Assembly: GCA_937894725.1 (NCBI GenBank)
Contig: CALAYL010000095.1
Location: 1-64,000, forward strand
Source: an uncultured Bacteroidota bacterium
GTDB taxonomy: Bacteria > Bacteroidota > Bacteroidia > Chitinophagales > LD1
Direction of reading: 5' to 3'
Length of the DNA stretch: 64,000 bases
The stretch's first letter is position 1, and each line of letters starts with the position of its first letter. The notes beneath the pieces were generated by a model. It saw only the letters and a program-made list of their open reading frames with translations, was not told the origin of the DNA and made no database searches. The position numbers and the translations under genes are program-made. Below, one piece after another: positions 45,691-55,004 of this stretch.

Positions 45691-48600
45691 ATGCTTAGCA
45701 AAATAATTTCATTTTCAATACACAATAAACTTATCATCGGATTGATGGTGCTCGGGCTAATATTCGTAGGGACTTATCAAGTGACACTCCTACCTATAGA
45801 TGCGGTACCAGACATCACAGACAATCAGGTACAGGTCATCACCGTAGCTCCATCATTTGGAGCTACAGATATAGAGCGGCTAGTGACCTACCCTATCGAA
45901 CAAGCCAATTCTAACATAGCGGGTCTCAAAGAAATCAGGAGTTTCTCTCGATTTGGGCTCAGTTTAGTAACTATCGTTTTTAGCGATGAAACAGATATCT
46001 ACTGGGCTAGGCAACAGGTGAGCGAACGCCTTCAAAATGTACAAGCAGAAATCCCCAAAGGAATAGGTGTTCCCGAATTAGGGCCTATATCAACAGGACT
46101 TGGAGAAATTTACCAATATGTAATAAAACCCAAAACGGGTTTCGAAAAAAAATACAATCAGGCAGAATTGCGCACTATCCAAGATTGGATTGTGAGGCGA
46201 CAGCTTTTGGGGGTGAAAGGTGTAGCTGAGGTGAGCAGTTTTGGTGGCAAACTAAAACAATATGAAATTGCCGTAAATCCAAACAAACTTCAGTCGTATA
46301 ACATCACCATCCACGACCTTTTTAATGCTATAGAAAAAAACAATCAAAACACAGGAGGTGCTTATATCGAAAAAGGAGCTACGGTTTTATTTATTCGTAG
46401 TGAAGGATTGATAGGCAGTATTTCAGATATAGAAAACATATCCATCCTCAGAAAAGACAATACCACACCTTTGTTTATACGAGATGTGGCAGAGGTAAAA
46501 ATAGGTCATGCTACACGCTATGGTGCCATGAGTTACAATGATGAAGGCGAAGTAGCGGGTGCAGTAGTGATGATGCTCAAAGGCGCAAATAGCAGCGATG
46601 TGATTAAAAATGTAAAAGAGCGAATAGCCCAAATACAAAAAACATTGCCAGAGGGTGTAATGATAGAGCCGTTTTTAGATAGATCAAAAATGGTAAATCA
46701 CGCTATCGGCACGGTGACAAAAAATCTTGCTGAAGGAGCATTGATTGTCATATTTGTGTTGGTCTTATTTTTAGGCAATTTCAGAGCTGGATTATTGGTC
46801 GCCTCCGTTATTCCGTTGGCAATGCTCTTTGCGGTGAGTATGATGAATGCATTCGGTGTAAGTGGTAATCTAATGAGCCTAGGCGCACTTGATTTTGGAT
46901 TGATTGTAGATGGCGCAGTGATTATCGTAGAGGCAGTGATGCACAATATTGCACACAACAAAAAACAGCCTCTTAAAAATATACTGAGTGCAAGTGAAAT
47001 GGATAAAGAAGTAGCATCATCAGCTTCAAAAATGATGAATAGTGCGGTATTTGGTCAAGTGATTATCTTGATTGTATATCTCCCGATACTAACACTCCAA
47101 GGTATAGAAGGCAAAATGTTTAAGCCAATGGCACAAACTGTAGCATTCGCACTATTAGGTGCATTTATATTGTCACTTACTTATATCCCTATGATGAGTG
47201 CATTTTTACTAAGTAAAAAGACCAATCACCAACCCAACTTTTCAGACAAGATCATGGAAGGTGTGATACAAGCCTATGAAAAAAGCCTAGCCCGCATACT
47301 CCTTATGCCAAACCAAATCATGGGTATAACACTTATACTTTTTGCTATTGCTATTTTCATTTTATCGCGATTAGGAGGTGAATTTATTCCCGCGCTAGAG
47401 GAGGGTGATTTTGCAGTAGAAACAAGAGTGCTCACTGGAAGTAGCCTAGAAACGAGTGTAGATGCGTGTCTCAAGGGGGCACATATTTTGAAAACAAAGT
47501 TTCCTGAGGTGGAGAAAGTAGTAGGAAAAATAGGCAGTGGCGAAGTACCTACAGATCCTATGCCCATGGAAGCAGCCGATTTGATGGTGATTTTAAAAGA
47601 TAAAAACGAATGGACTTCGGCCAAAACCTTTGATGAACTAAGCGAGAAAATGAGTGCCGCCTTAGCGGACGTACCTGGCGTTACTTTTGGATTTCAATAT
47701 CCTGTACAAATGCGATTTAACGAATTAATGACAGGCGCAAAACAAGATGTAGTCTGCAAAATATTTGGTGAAAACCTAGATACACTTGCGCTGTATGCTA
47801 GCAAACTAGGTAAGCTCACAAACAGCATTGAGGGTGCAAAAGGCACGTATGTAGAGCCGATAAATGGCACTCCTCAGATTATTATCAAATACAATAGAGA
47901 TGCCATTGCTCAATACAACTTAGCTATAGACGATATCAATAGTGTGGTCAACACAGCATTTGCAGGGCAAAAAGCTGGATTTGTTTTTGAGGGTGAAAAA
48001 AGATTTGATGTAGTAGTGCGGTTAAAAACTGATCAGAGAAAAAATATACAGGATGTTCAGAACCTTTTAATACCAACGCCTCAAGGGATTCCTCTACCCT
48101 TGAGTCAATTAGCTGATGTGCGTATTGAAAATAGCGTAAATCAAATACAAAGAGAAGATGCAAAACGTAGAATTATCGTAGGCTTCAATGTGAGCGGACG
48201 TGATGTGCAAAGTATCGTATCCGAACTCCAGCAAAAAGTAGATAAAGAAATCAAGCTACCTCCTGGCTATTTCATCACCTACGGTGGTGCATTTGAAAAC
48301 TTGAATAGAGCCAAGGGAAGATTGATGGTAGCTGTACCTTTGTCGCTGCTGCTCATTTTTGTGTTGCTATTTTTCGCGTTTGGATCTATTAAACATGCCC
48401 TACTCATCTATACTGCAATCCCCCTTTCTGCCATCGGAGGAATATTATTTTTAGCACTGCGAGGAATGCCTTTCAGTATCAGTGCTGGAGTGGGTTTCAT
48501 CGCTTTGTTTGGTGTAGCAGTGCTAAACGGAATCGTATTGATAGCCGAGTTTAATCGATTGAAAACAACGGGCATGAAAGAATTAAAACAAATCGTAATG

Positions 48601-50040
48601 GAAGGAACAAGAACACGACTTCGTCCTGTATTGATGACTGCATTTGTGGCCTCTCTTGGATTTCTACCTATGGCTATCAGTCATGGCGCAGGCGCAGAGG
48701 TGCAACGTCCATTAGCTACCGTTGTTATTGGCGGACTACTACTTGCTACATTCTTGACGTTGTATGTCTTACCTATTTTGTATATGATTTTTGAATCGAA
48801 AAAGCGCAAGTCAAACAAGAGTGCAGTATTGTCAATAGCATTGATAGGTCTCATGTTGCCAGCTCAGCAGCTCAACGCGCAGACTAAAATAGACCTTGCT
48901 TCTGCAATAGCTTTAGCACAAAAAAATAATGGTAGTTTCAAAAACGAAAAGCTAAAATCGGCCTACAGTCAGCAACTCATCAAGTCATCTGCACAAATCC
49001 CCAACACAAGTTTGGGTGTAAACTTAGGTCAAATCAATAGTTACTATTTCGACAATCAAGTTTATCTAGGGCAAACATTTAGCCTACCTAATGTCTATAA
49101 AGCCAATAAAAATGTATTGAAAGAAGCCTATAACACTTCGTTACTAAATGTTACCCTCAAAGATGCGGAGCTTAAGAAAATGGTTACTACTACTTACTTT
49201 CAGCTTGTATATCTAAATGAAAAATTAAAATTACTCACAAAAACAGACAACCTCTACAACGAGTTTTTAAGAAAGTCTTCGTTACGTTTTCAAAAAGGAG
49301 AAAGCAACATATTGGAAAAAATAACTGCCGATACTAAAAAGATGGAGGCGAGTATTCAGTTGCAGCACCTACAACAAGAAATCTATGCCTATCATTTGCA
49401 ATTTCAATATCTACTAAACAGCGATACAAACTATATAGTATCAGACGAGGTATTGTTATTAGATGAGGCCACGTTAAACAAAAATAATGCAACAACTAAT
49501 CACCCCATATTGATGCAATATCAGCAGAACATCAGCTACAGCAAGGCATTAACCAAACTCGAAAAAGTAAAACTGCTCCCAGACTTCAATCTAGGTTTCA
49601 ACACTGGGTCTATGAAAGGTACAGGCGCAAACGATATAAAATACAATGCCTTTGCACGTTTTCAATCTGGTCAAATAGGCCTTTCGATACCTATATTCAA
49701 TGCTGCACAAAAGGCAAAAATAAAGGCAGCCAAACTCAATGAAACTATCGTTGCAAATGAATATGATTTGAAACAACTTGAATTTAAAAATGAGCTAGAA
49801 GTACTATTTCAAAAATATGAAAGCAATACCAATATCCTCAATAACTACAAAAGCTATGTGCTCCAAAATGTAGATGTAATCAAAGAAACCGCCAATAAGC
49901 AATTTATCAATGGCGACATCAACTTCCTAGACTGGACTCAACTTATTCAGCAAGCCATTACCATAGAAACAAATTATCTCGATGCGCAAAAAGCGCAAAA
50001 TGATATAATCATCGCTATCAATTATCTAATCAATAAATAA
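45691..50040 (+). CDS. CzcA-type heavy-metal RND pump fused to a TolC-like outer-membrane channel
   Basis: 1449 residues. Positions 1-1035 are a complete HME-family RND transporter with twelve membrane segments; the proton-relay acids in the fourth segment are D401, D407 and E414 (GALDFGLIVDGAVIIVEA), as in CzcA. From about 1055 the sequence is an outer-membrane efflux protein, starting with a signal-like stretch (SIALIGLMLPAQQLNAQTK) and helical coiled-coil repeats. The three CusA copper-binding Met positions appear replaced (GDFAVE, PMEAAD, FNELMTG), which favours divalent Zn/Co/Cd over Cu(I); this is inference. The adaptor gene follows 6 nt later. Confidence 0.93.
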   Translation: MLSKIISFSIHNKLIIGLMVLGLIFVGTYQVTLLPIDAVPDITDNQVQVITVAPSFGATDIERLVTYPIEQANSNIAGLKEIRSFSRFGLSLVTIVFSDETDIYWARQQVSERLQNVQAEIPKGIGVPELGPISTGLGEIYQYVIKPKTGFEKKYNQAELRTIQDWIVRRQLLGVKGVAEVSSFGGKLKQYEIAVNPNKLQSYNITIHDLFNAIEKNNQNTGGAYIEKGATVLFIRSEGLIGSISDIENISILRKDNTTPLFIRDVAEVKIGHATRYGAMSYNDEGEVAGAVVMMLKGANSSDVIKNVKERIAQIQKTLPEGVMIEPFLDRSKMVNHAIGTVTKNLAEGALIVIFVLVLFLGNFRAGLLVASVIPLAMLFAVSMMNAFGVSGNLMSLGALDFGLIVDGAVIIVEAVMHNIAHNKKQPLKNILSASEMDKEVASSASKMMNSAVFGQVIILIVYLPILTLQGIEGKMFKPMAQTVAFALLGAFILSLTYIPMMSAFLLSKKTNHQPNFSDKIMEGVIQAYEKSLARILLMPNQIMGITLILFAIAIFILSRLGGEFIPALEEGDFAVETRVLTGSSLETSVDACLKGAHILKTKFPEVEKVVGKIGSGEVPTDPMPMEAADLMVILKDKNEWTSAKTFDELSEKMSAALADVPGVTFGFQYPVQMRFNELMTGAKQDVVCKIFGENLDTLALYASKLGKLTNSIEGAKGTYVEPINGTPQIIIKYNRDAIAQYNLAIDDINSVVNTAFAGQKAGFVFEGEKRFDVVVRLKTDQRKNIQDVQNLLIPTPQGIPLPLSQLADVRIENSVNQIQREDAKRRIIVGFNVSGRDVQSIVSELQQKVDKEIKLPPGYFITYGGAFENLNRAKGRLMVAVPLSLLLIFVLLFFAFGSIKHALLIYTAIPLSAIGGILFLALRGMPFSISAGVGFIALFGVAVLNGIVLIAEFNRLKTTGMKELKQIVMEGTRTRLRPVLMTAFVASLGFLPMAISHGAGAEVQRPLATVVIGGLLLATFLTLYVLPILYMIFESKKRKSNKSAVLSIALIGLMLPAQQLNAQTKIDLASAIALAQKNNGSFKNEKLKSAYSQQLIKSSAQIPNTSLGVNLGQINSYYFDNQVYLGQTFSLPNVYKANKNVLKEAYNTSLLNVTLKDAELKKMVTTTYFQLVYLNEKLKLLTKTDNLYNEFLRKSSLRFQKGESNILEKITADTKKMEASIQLQHLQQEIYAYHLQFQYLLNSDTNYIVSDEVLLLDEATLNKNNATTNHPILMQYQQNISYSKALTKLEKVKLLPDFNLGFNTGSMKGTGANDIKYNAFARFQSGQIGLSIPIFNAAQKAKIKAAKLNETIVANEYDLKQLEFKNELEVLFQKYESNTNILNNYKSYVLQNVDVIKETANKQFINGDINFLDWTQLIQQAITIETNYLDAQKAQNDIIIAINYLINK

Positions 50041-50046
50041 TCTTCC

Positions 50047-51177
50047 ATGAACAAAATAACATCAATAGTAAGTTGCCTTTTGCTCCTAGCAGCCTGCAAT
50101 TCAACTCAAGATAATAAAGAAGTAACAAGTACAGAAATTCAAAATCAATCTATACTCACACTCACGAAAGAGCAACTCAAGCTTGCCGATATTCAATTAG
50201 GTAAAATCGGACAACAGAATATAGCGTCCATATTAAAAGTAAATGGCAAAATCGATGTGCCACCCCAAAATATGGTATCAATCAGTACCGCATTGGGCGG
50301 ATATTTAAAATCGACCAAAATGCTGCCGGGCATGCACGTAAATAAAGGCGAAGTGATTGCTACGATTGAAGATCAGCAATTTGTTCAACTCCAACAGGAC
50401 TACCTCTCGACCACTTCAAAACTTCACTTTGCAGAACTAGAATACAACAGGCAAAAAGACCTCAATGAAACAAAATCAACTAGCGATAAACAGTTTCAGC
50501 AAGTAGAGCGTGATTATAGAAGTTTACAAATTGAACAAAGTGGACTTATCCAAAAGCTCAATCTTCTCAACATCGATGTACGAAAAATCAGTATTTCAAA
50601 CATTTCAAAAGCCATAAATATCTACTCTCCTATCGATGGTTTTGTATCACACGTAAATGTAAACATCGGAAAATACGTAGCCCCTAGCGAAGTGCTTTTC
50701 GAATTGGTAAATCCTTCTGATATTCACCTCAATCTAAAAGTGTTTGAAAAAGATATTGCAAAACTAAAAATAGGCCAAAAGCTAGTCTGCTTCACCAATA
50801 CAGAGCCTAACAGAAAACATTCATGCGAAATAATTTTGATTAGCAAAGACATTAATATAGACCGCACAGCTGAGGTACACTGCCACTTTGAACGTTATGA
50901 AAAAGACCTTCTACCTGGGATGTACATGAATGCAGAAATAGCACTTGAAAATCAAAACACAAATACTTTGCCCGAAGACGCCATTGTGACATTTGAGAAT
51001 AAAGACTACACATTCATTGCACTCGATGGCAATAGATTTGAAATGGTGGAAGTCCAGACAGGAGTATATGAAAACGGCTTTTACGAAATAAAAAATATAG
51101 CCACATTAGAAGGCAAATCAGTTGTGATACAAAACGCATACACCCTTTTGATGGCACTCAAAAACAAAGAAGAATAA
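50047..51177 (+). CDS. RND efflux periplasmic adaptor (CzcB/CusB-like) lipoprotein
   Basis: 376 residues. Lipobox LLAAC (Cys17). Membrane-fusion protein layout: barrel-sandwich strands (GGYLKSTKMLPGMHVNKGEVIATIED), helical hairpin (about 115-165), second lipoyl half (SPIDGFVSHVNVNIGKYVAPSEVLFELV) and beta-barrel (LPGMYMNAEIALEN). It bridges the RND pump and channel encoded as one protein by the previous gene, completing the tripartite exporter. Confidence 0.92.
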   Translation: MNKITSIVSCLLLLAACNSTQDNKEVTSTEIQNQSILTLTKEQLKLADIQLGKIGQQNIASILKVNGKIDVPPQNMVSISTALGGYLKSTKMLPGMHVNKGEVIATIEDQQFVQLQQDYLSTTSKLHFAELEYNRQKDLNETKSTSDKQFQQVERDYRSLQIEQSGLIQKLNLLNIDVRKISISNISKAINIYSPIDGFVSHVNVNIGKYVAPSEVLFELVNPSDIHLNLKVFEKDIAKLKIGQKLVCFTNTEPNRKHSCEIILISKDINIDRTAEVHCHFERYEKDLLPGMYMNAEIALENQNTNTLPEDAIVTFENKDYTFIALDGNRFEMVEVQTGVYENGFYEIKNIATLEGKSVVIQNAYTLLMALKNKEE

Positions 51178-51274
51178 GAGACTTGCTCATTTTTTTGCAT
51201 TAGCGCGGTAAAAAAACACATTAAATTATCTTTCCATTCATTGGATTCATTATTTTGCAACTTCAAAAAATAGC

Positions 51275-51709
51275 ATGCGAAAAGACGAAGTACCACAAGA
51301 CACCGATAATCTCAACGAAGGAAAGCTCACAAAACTGTATTATGCTACTGACGAAACGGGTCACTACGACAAGCAAAACAGCATAGGCAACGAAGTCGAA
51401 ACGGTCGTTATGCGTCAAGCGTGGGAGGTCGTGCATGAACAGATTGAACTTGCTAAACAAAAAGTACTATCAGACCAAGCAAGTCCCATACTTTATTTTA
51501 AAGAAAAAAATATCATGACCTACGACATAGTAGCGGGTTATGTAGGCACTATAAGCTTGATGGTGTGGCTAGACACAAAACCATTTTTCTTTAAGCTACT
51601 CAGTCCAAAAAAAATAGCTAAATATGCCTTTGCTTTTAGAATCCAACCGAGCGATTTGACCGATTTTGAAAGCTATCTAAAAAAGCAAGCACATGAAAAT
51701 AAACTTTGA
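51275..51709 (+). CDS. Hypothetical protein, first gene of the BtrH/ABC module
   Basis: 144 residues, no signal peptide, no membrane segment. Charged N-terminus, a helical middle (RQAWEVVHEQIELAKQKV) and a mixed alpha/beta C-terminal half (YDIVAGYVGTISLMVWLD). No family recognised. A TATTTTGC box lies at 51251-51258, just before it. It overlaps the BtrH-like gene by 17 bp, so it belongs to the same transcript and presumably the same process. Confidence 0.65.
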   Translation: MRKDEVPQDTDNLNEGKLTKLYYATDETGHYDKQNSIGNEVETVVMRQAWEVVHEQIELAKQKVLSDQASPILYFKEKNIMTYDIVAGYVGTISLMVWLDTKPFFFKLLSPKKIAKYAFAFRIQPSDLTDFESYLKKQAHENKL

Positions 51710-52703
51710 GCACCGCCAATCGGCACACTGCGAAAATGGCGTGGTATCTAGTCTTCTGCGATTTCACGGGCTGGCTTTTGATGAACCAATGGTCTTTGGT
51801 ATCGGAGCAGGATTATTCTTTTCCTACTTTCCATTTTTGAAGATGAATGGCATCCCTGTTACCTCATTTCGCACTATGCCGAGTTATATATTTAAACGAT
51901 TCGCTAATAGTTTAGGTATCAAAATAAAGAGTCACTCCTACTCTAGTACCGAAAAAGCGATGCAGACGCTCGATGCTATGATTGAAAAAGGACAACCCGT
52001 TGGGCTACTGACCTCCGTATTTTATTTACCCTATTTGCCAGAAGCTTATCGATTTCATTTCAATGCGCACAACATTATCATTTATGGTAAAGAAAATGGT
52101 CTATACCTGGTGAGTGACCCAGTGATGGACAATCCTACGACAATCACAGCCGAAGATTTGACCCGCGCTCGATTTGCAAAAGGCATACCAGAACCTAAAG
52201 GAAAGATGTACTATCCACTCACATTTCCAGAAAAATATGACCTTCCCAAAGCCATTATAATGTCAATCAAACATGTATCCTTTTTTATGGCCAAAACACC
52301 CATGCCAATATTGGGCGCAAATGGCATAAAATATCTTGCCAATCGAATGCGAAATTGGCCGTCTAAGCTTGGTGAACGTAAATCTGTGCTTTGGCTTGGC
52401 AATGTAATAAGAATGCAAGAAGAAATAGGTACAGGGGGTGCTGGTTTTCGCTTTATTTATGCTGCTTTTTTAGATAAAGCCAGCACTATTTTGAAAGATG
52501 ACTTTTTGTTTGAAGCATCAAAAGAACTCACCGCTATAGGCGATCAATGGCGCAGTTTTGCTTATGAAGCAAGCCGTGTTTGTAAAAACCGCAAAGGTGA
52601 ACTTTCGTCTTTTTCAGCATTAGCAGACAAAGTATATGCGATAGGCATAGCCGAACAACAACTTTTTGATAAATTGCACCAATGGGCATCGAACAAAAAA
52701 TGA
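51693..52703 (+). CDS. BtrH-like protein (BtrH_N + DUF4872), papain-like Cys-His-Asp enzyme
   Basis: 336 residues. The N-terminal half resembles butirosin-biosynthesis BtrH, a papain-fold enzyme related to C39 peptidases: C13 in SAHCENGVVSSLLRFHG, H126 in FNAHNIIIYG and D142 in LVSDPVMD form a plausible triad. The His-Asp spacing of 16 matches C39 peptidases. The C-terminal half (about 200-336) is a helical DUF4872-type region. BtrH itself is an acyltransferase, so this protein could be an acyltransferase or a peptidase; sequence does not decide. The gene overlaps both neighbours and sits directly before ABC exporter genes. Confidence 0.82.
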   Translation: MKINFEHRQSAHCENGVVSSLLRFHGLAFDEPMVFGIGAGLFFSYFPFLKMNGIPVTSFRTMPSYIFKRFANSLGIKIKSHSYSSTEKAMQTLDAMIEKGQPVGLLTSVFYLPYLPEAYRFHFNAHNIIIYGKENGLYLVSDPVMDNPTTITAEDLTRARFAKGIPEPKGKMYYPLTFPEKYDLPKAIIMSIKHVSFFMAKTPMPILGANGIKYLANRMRNWPSKLGERKSVLWLGNVIRMQEEIGTGGAGFRFIYAAFLDKASTILKDDFLFEASKELTAIGDQWRSFAYEASRVCKNRKGELSSFSALADKVYAIGIAEQQLFDKLHQWASNKK

Positions 52704-53446
52704 GTAATGCGGTAATTTTTGACGTTGTAGCGAAACATTATAAAGGAGCTACCAACCCTGCTGTAGATGGGCTCAATTTTGAGATTGGGGTAGGCGAGAT
52801 ATATGGGCTTTTAGGTCCAAATGGTGCAGGCAAATCCACCTCAGTCATGATGCTTTGCGGCTTGATCACTCCTACTGCCGGAAGCATACATATATTAGGG
52901 AAAAATGTAAAAAACGAAGCGGCCGAAATCCGAAAAATTATTGGTGTTGCACCACAAGAGATTGCCCTTTTCCCTACGCTCACGGCTTACGAAAACCTAT
53001 CCTATTTCGGAAAAATGTATGGTCTCAAAAATACATTGCTAAAAAATAAAATTAATGACTTAGCTACTGCATTTGGGTTGTTAGAAAAATTGCACAAACC
53101 TGTATCAACATTTTCGGGAGGAATGAAACGCAGACTCAACCTCATGGCTGCTCTACTCCACGATCCAAAACTTTTGTTACTAGACGAACCCACGGTGGGA
53201 GTAGATGTACAATCGCGAACAATGATTATGAATTATCTCACAAAACTCAACCAATCTGGTGTTACGATATTATATTCATCGCATCTGATGGAAGAAGCCG
53301 AGCGCTTTTGTACACGTTTTGGATTTATAGATGAAGGTAAAATGGTGCTAGAAGGTTCAAATGAATCATTAAAAAAGGCCTATCCAAATTGTGAAAACTT
53401 AGAAGCTGTTTTTTTAGAATTAACAGGAAAACATGTCAGAGATTAG
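52700..53446 (+). CDS. ABC transporter ATP-binding protein
   Basis: 248 residues from the ATG at 52700, which overlaps the BtrH-like stop (ATGA); a start six codons upstream is possible. Walker A GPNGAGKST, Q-loop GVAPQEIAL, signature FSGGMKRRL, Walker B LLLLDEPTVGVD and switch His in SSHLMEEAE are all intact. It belongs to the ABC-2 drug/lipid exporter type. Pairs with the permease gene at 53552. Confidence 0.95.
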   Translation: MSNAVIFDVVAKHYKGATNPAVDGLNFEIGVGEIYGLLGPNGAGKSTSVMMLCGLITPTAGSIHILGKNVKNEAAEIRKIIGVAPQEIALFPTLTAYENLSYFGKMYGLKNTLLKNKINDLATAFGLLEKLHKPVSTFSGGMKRRLNLMAALLHDPKLLLLDEPTVGVDVQSRTMIMNYLTKLNQSGVTILYSSHLMEEAERFCTRFGFIDEGKMVLEGSNESLKKAYPNCENLEAVFLELTGKHVRD

Positions 53447-53487
53447 TTTGTTCAATTACACCATACTAGATTGTCCGGCTTATCTCC

Positions 53488-53536
53488 CAATGCTGGCTAC
53501 TTGCGACTTGCTACTCTCAGCTTGCGACTCTCATCT
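53488..53536. repeat. Degenerate heptamer tandem repeat, seven units
   Basis: Seven consecutive 7-mers (CAATGCT, GGCTACT, TGCGACT, TGCTACT, CTCAGCT, TGCGACT, CTCATCT) all end in CT. They fill the 105-bp gap between the ABC ATPase and permease genes, 15 nt before the permease start. Same period as, and similar to, the perfect tract at 4216-4257. Confidence 0.8.
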
Positions 53537-53551
53537 CAACGCTAAAATAAC

Positions 53552-54835
53552 ATGAAAATACTAGCTACCATACTCAAGGAATTTCGCTTGCTGACTCGCG
53601 ACCCAGCTGGATTAGCCATGATTTTTTTGATGCCTATTGTATTGGTTGTAGTAATGGCATTAGTACAAGATGGCCCTTTTCGCGACTATCAAGATGTCGC
53701 CATGGATGTCGTGTTTATTGACCAAGATCAAGACTCCGTGGGTATTTGGATTGCTCGCTCCCTATCGAGTGCAAAGAATGTCCATCTGATAACGACTCTC
53801 CAAGGCAAAACTGTCACTCCACAAGAAGCCACTCAATTGGTCAATGATGGCAAATATAAAGCGGCTATTATCGTACCTCCTCTTAGCACACAAAAATTGA
53901 ATAAAAGTGTAAATAATTCAGTCAAACAATTGCTCGTAAACTTTGGCATGGGAGAGCCTGAAACCAACGATACCGCTAATTTTTCGGCTGCCAACATTAG
54001 ACTTGTATTTGACCCTGTTACAAAAGCTAATTTCAAACTCGCTATTCAAAATTCTATTGAAAAAATAGCCGCTAATGCGCAGTCGATGCTACTAGTATCT
54101 AATCTAAAAAAACAGCTTACCGAACTAGGTATGGAAAATAAAAACCAACCCATAGTTTTTAATAATATGCTGACGGTAAGTGAGCAAGAATTAGCCCATG
54201 ATGCCCTACCAGTAACGAACTCTGTACAACACAACGTACCTGCATGGACTATGTTTGCCATGTTTTTAATCTTATTCCCTTTGGCTGGCAATCTCATAAA
54301 AGAGCGCGAAGAGGGAAGTTTATTACGATTGAGATTAATTTCCGGATCTGAATTTCCAGTTATAGCAGGCAAATACAGCTTCTATTTCGCTATATGCATG
54401 ATGCAATTTGGTGCTATGCTTTTAGTAGGCATTTATGTATTGCCAACGCTTGGCTTGCCACGTTTATCGCTCGGCAATAACCATTTAGGGCTTTTACTTA
54501 CCGCTACGGCAGTATCATTAGCCGCTACGGCTTATGGGTTATTGGTTGGCGTATTTTTCAAAACTTATCATCAGGCATTGACTTTTGGATCGGTATCTGT
54601 GGTGCTATTAGCTGCTCTTGGTGGAGTGTGGGTGCCCACCTATGTAATGCCCGAAATACTTCAACACATCAGTCAGCTATCTCCTATGTCGTGGGGGCTT
54701 GAAGCATGTAATGACTTATTTTTGCGGAATGCGGATACTGCTAAAATCCTACCTCAACTCTACAAACTCACTGGCTTTGCCTTGGTGCTGCTAGCACTTA
54801 GTTTTGGGTTGTATAAATCGAGAACAAGAGAGTAA
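53552..54835 (+). CDS. ABC-2-type transporter permease
   Basis: 427 residues. One N-terminal membrane segment (AGLAMIFLMPIVLVVVMALV), a large extracytoplasmic domain (about 45-230), then about five C-terminal membrane segments (WTMFAMFLILFPLAGNLI, FYFAICMMQFGAMLLVGI, LLLTATAVSLAATAYGLLVG, SVSVVLLAALGGVWVP). The motif EREEGSLLRLRLI after the second segment is typical of ABC-2 permeases. Partner of the ATPase at 52700. Substrate unknown. Confidence 0.93.
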   Translation: MKILATILKEFRLLTRDPAGLAMIFLMPIVLVVVMALVQDGPFRDYQDVAMDVVFIDQDQDSVGIWIARSLSSAKNVHLITTLQGKTVTPQEATQLVNDGKYKAAIIVPPLSTQKLNKSVNNSVKQLLVNFGMGEPETNDTANFSAANIRLVFDPVTKANFKLAIQNSIEKIAANAQSMLLVSNLKKQLTELGMENKNQPIVFNNMLTVSEQELAHDALPVTNSVQHNVPAWTMFAMFLILFPLAGNLIKEREEGSLLRLRLISGSEFPVIAGKYSFYFAICMMQFGAMLLVGIYVLPTLGLPRLSLGNNHLGLLLTATAVSLAATAYGLLVGVFFKTYHQALTFGSVSVVLLAALGGVWVPTYVMPEILQHISQLSPMSWGLEACNDLFLRNADTAKILPQLYKLTGFALVLLALSFGLYKSRTRE

Positions 54836-54944
54836 TAATATCGGCTAAAACAAGCTAAATCGTTTAAATTTTCATGATAATGTTAATTAACATACATCGT
54901 GTGTGAGCTCCGTCATTGAAGCGAAACTACACTTCTCTTCTATC

Positions 54945-54981
54945 AAAAAAAATTCCCTTCCTGAATTATCAGAAAGGGAAT
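54945..54981 (-). terminator. Terminator of the T9SS protein gene at 55005
   Basis: On the minus strand an imperfect hairpin (54981-54952; ATTCCCTT/AAGGGAAT plus CTGA/TCAG with one mismatch) is followed by T8. It is 24 nt after the gene's stop. Confidence 0.85.
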
Positions 54982-55004
54982 CGTAAAAACTATTTATTGA
55001 AATT

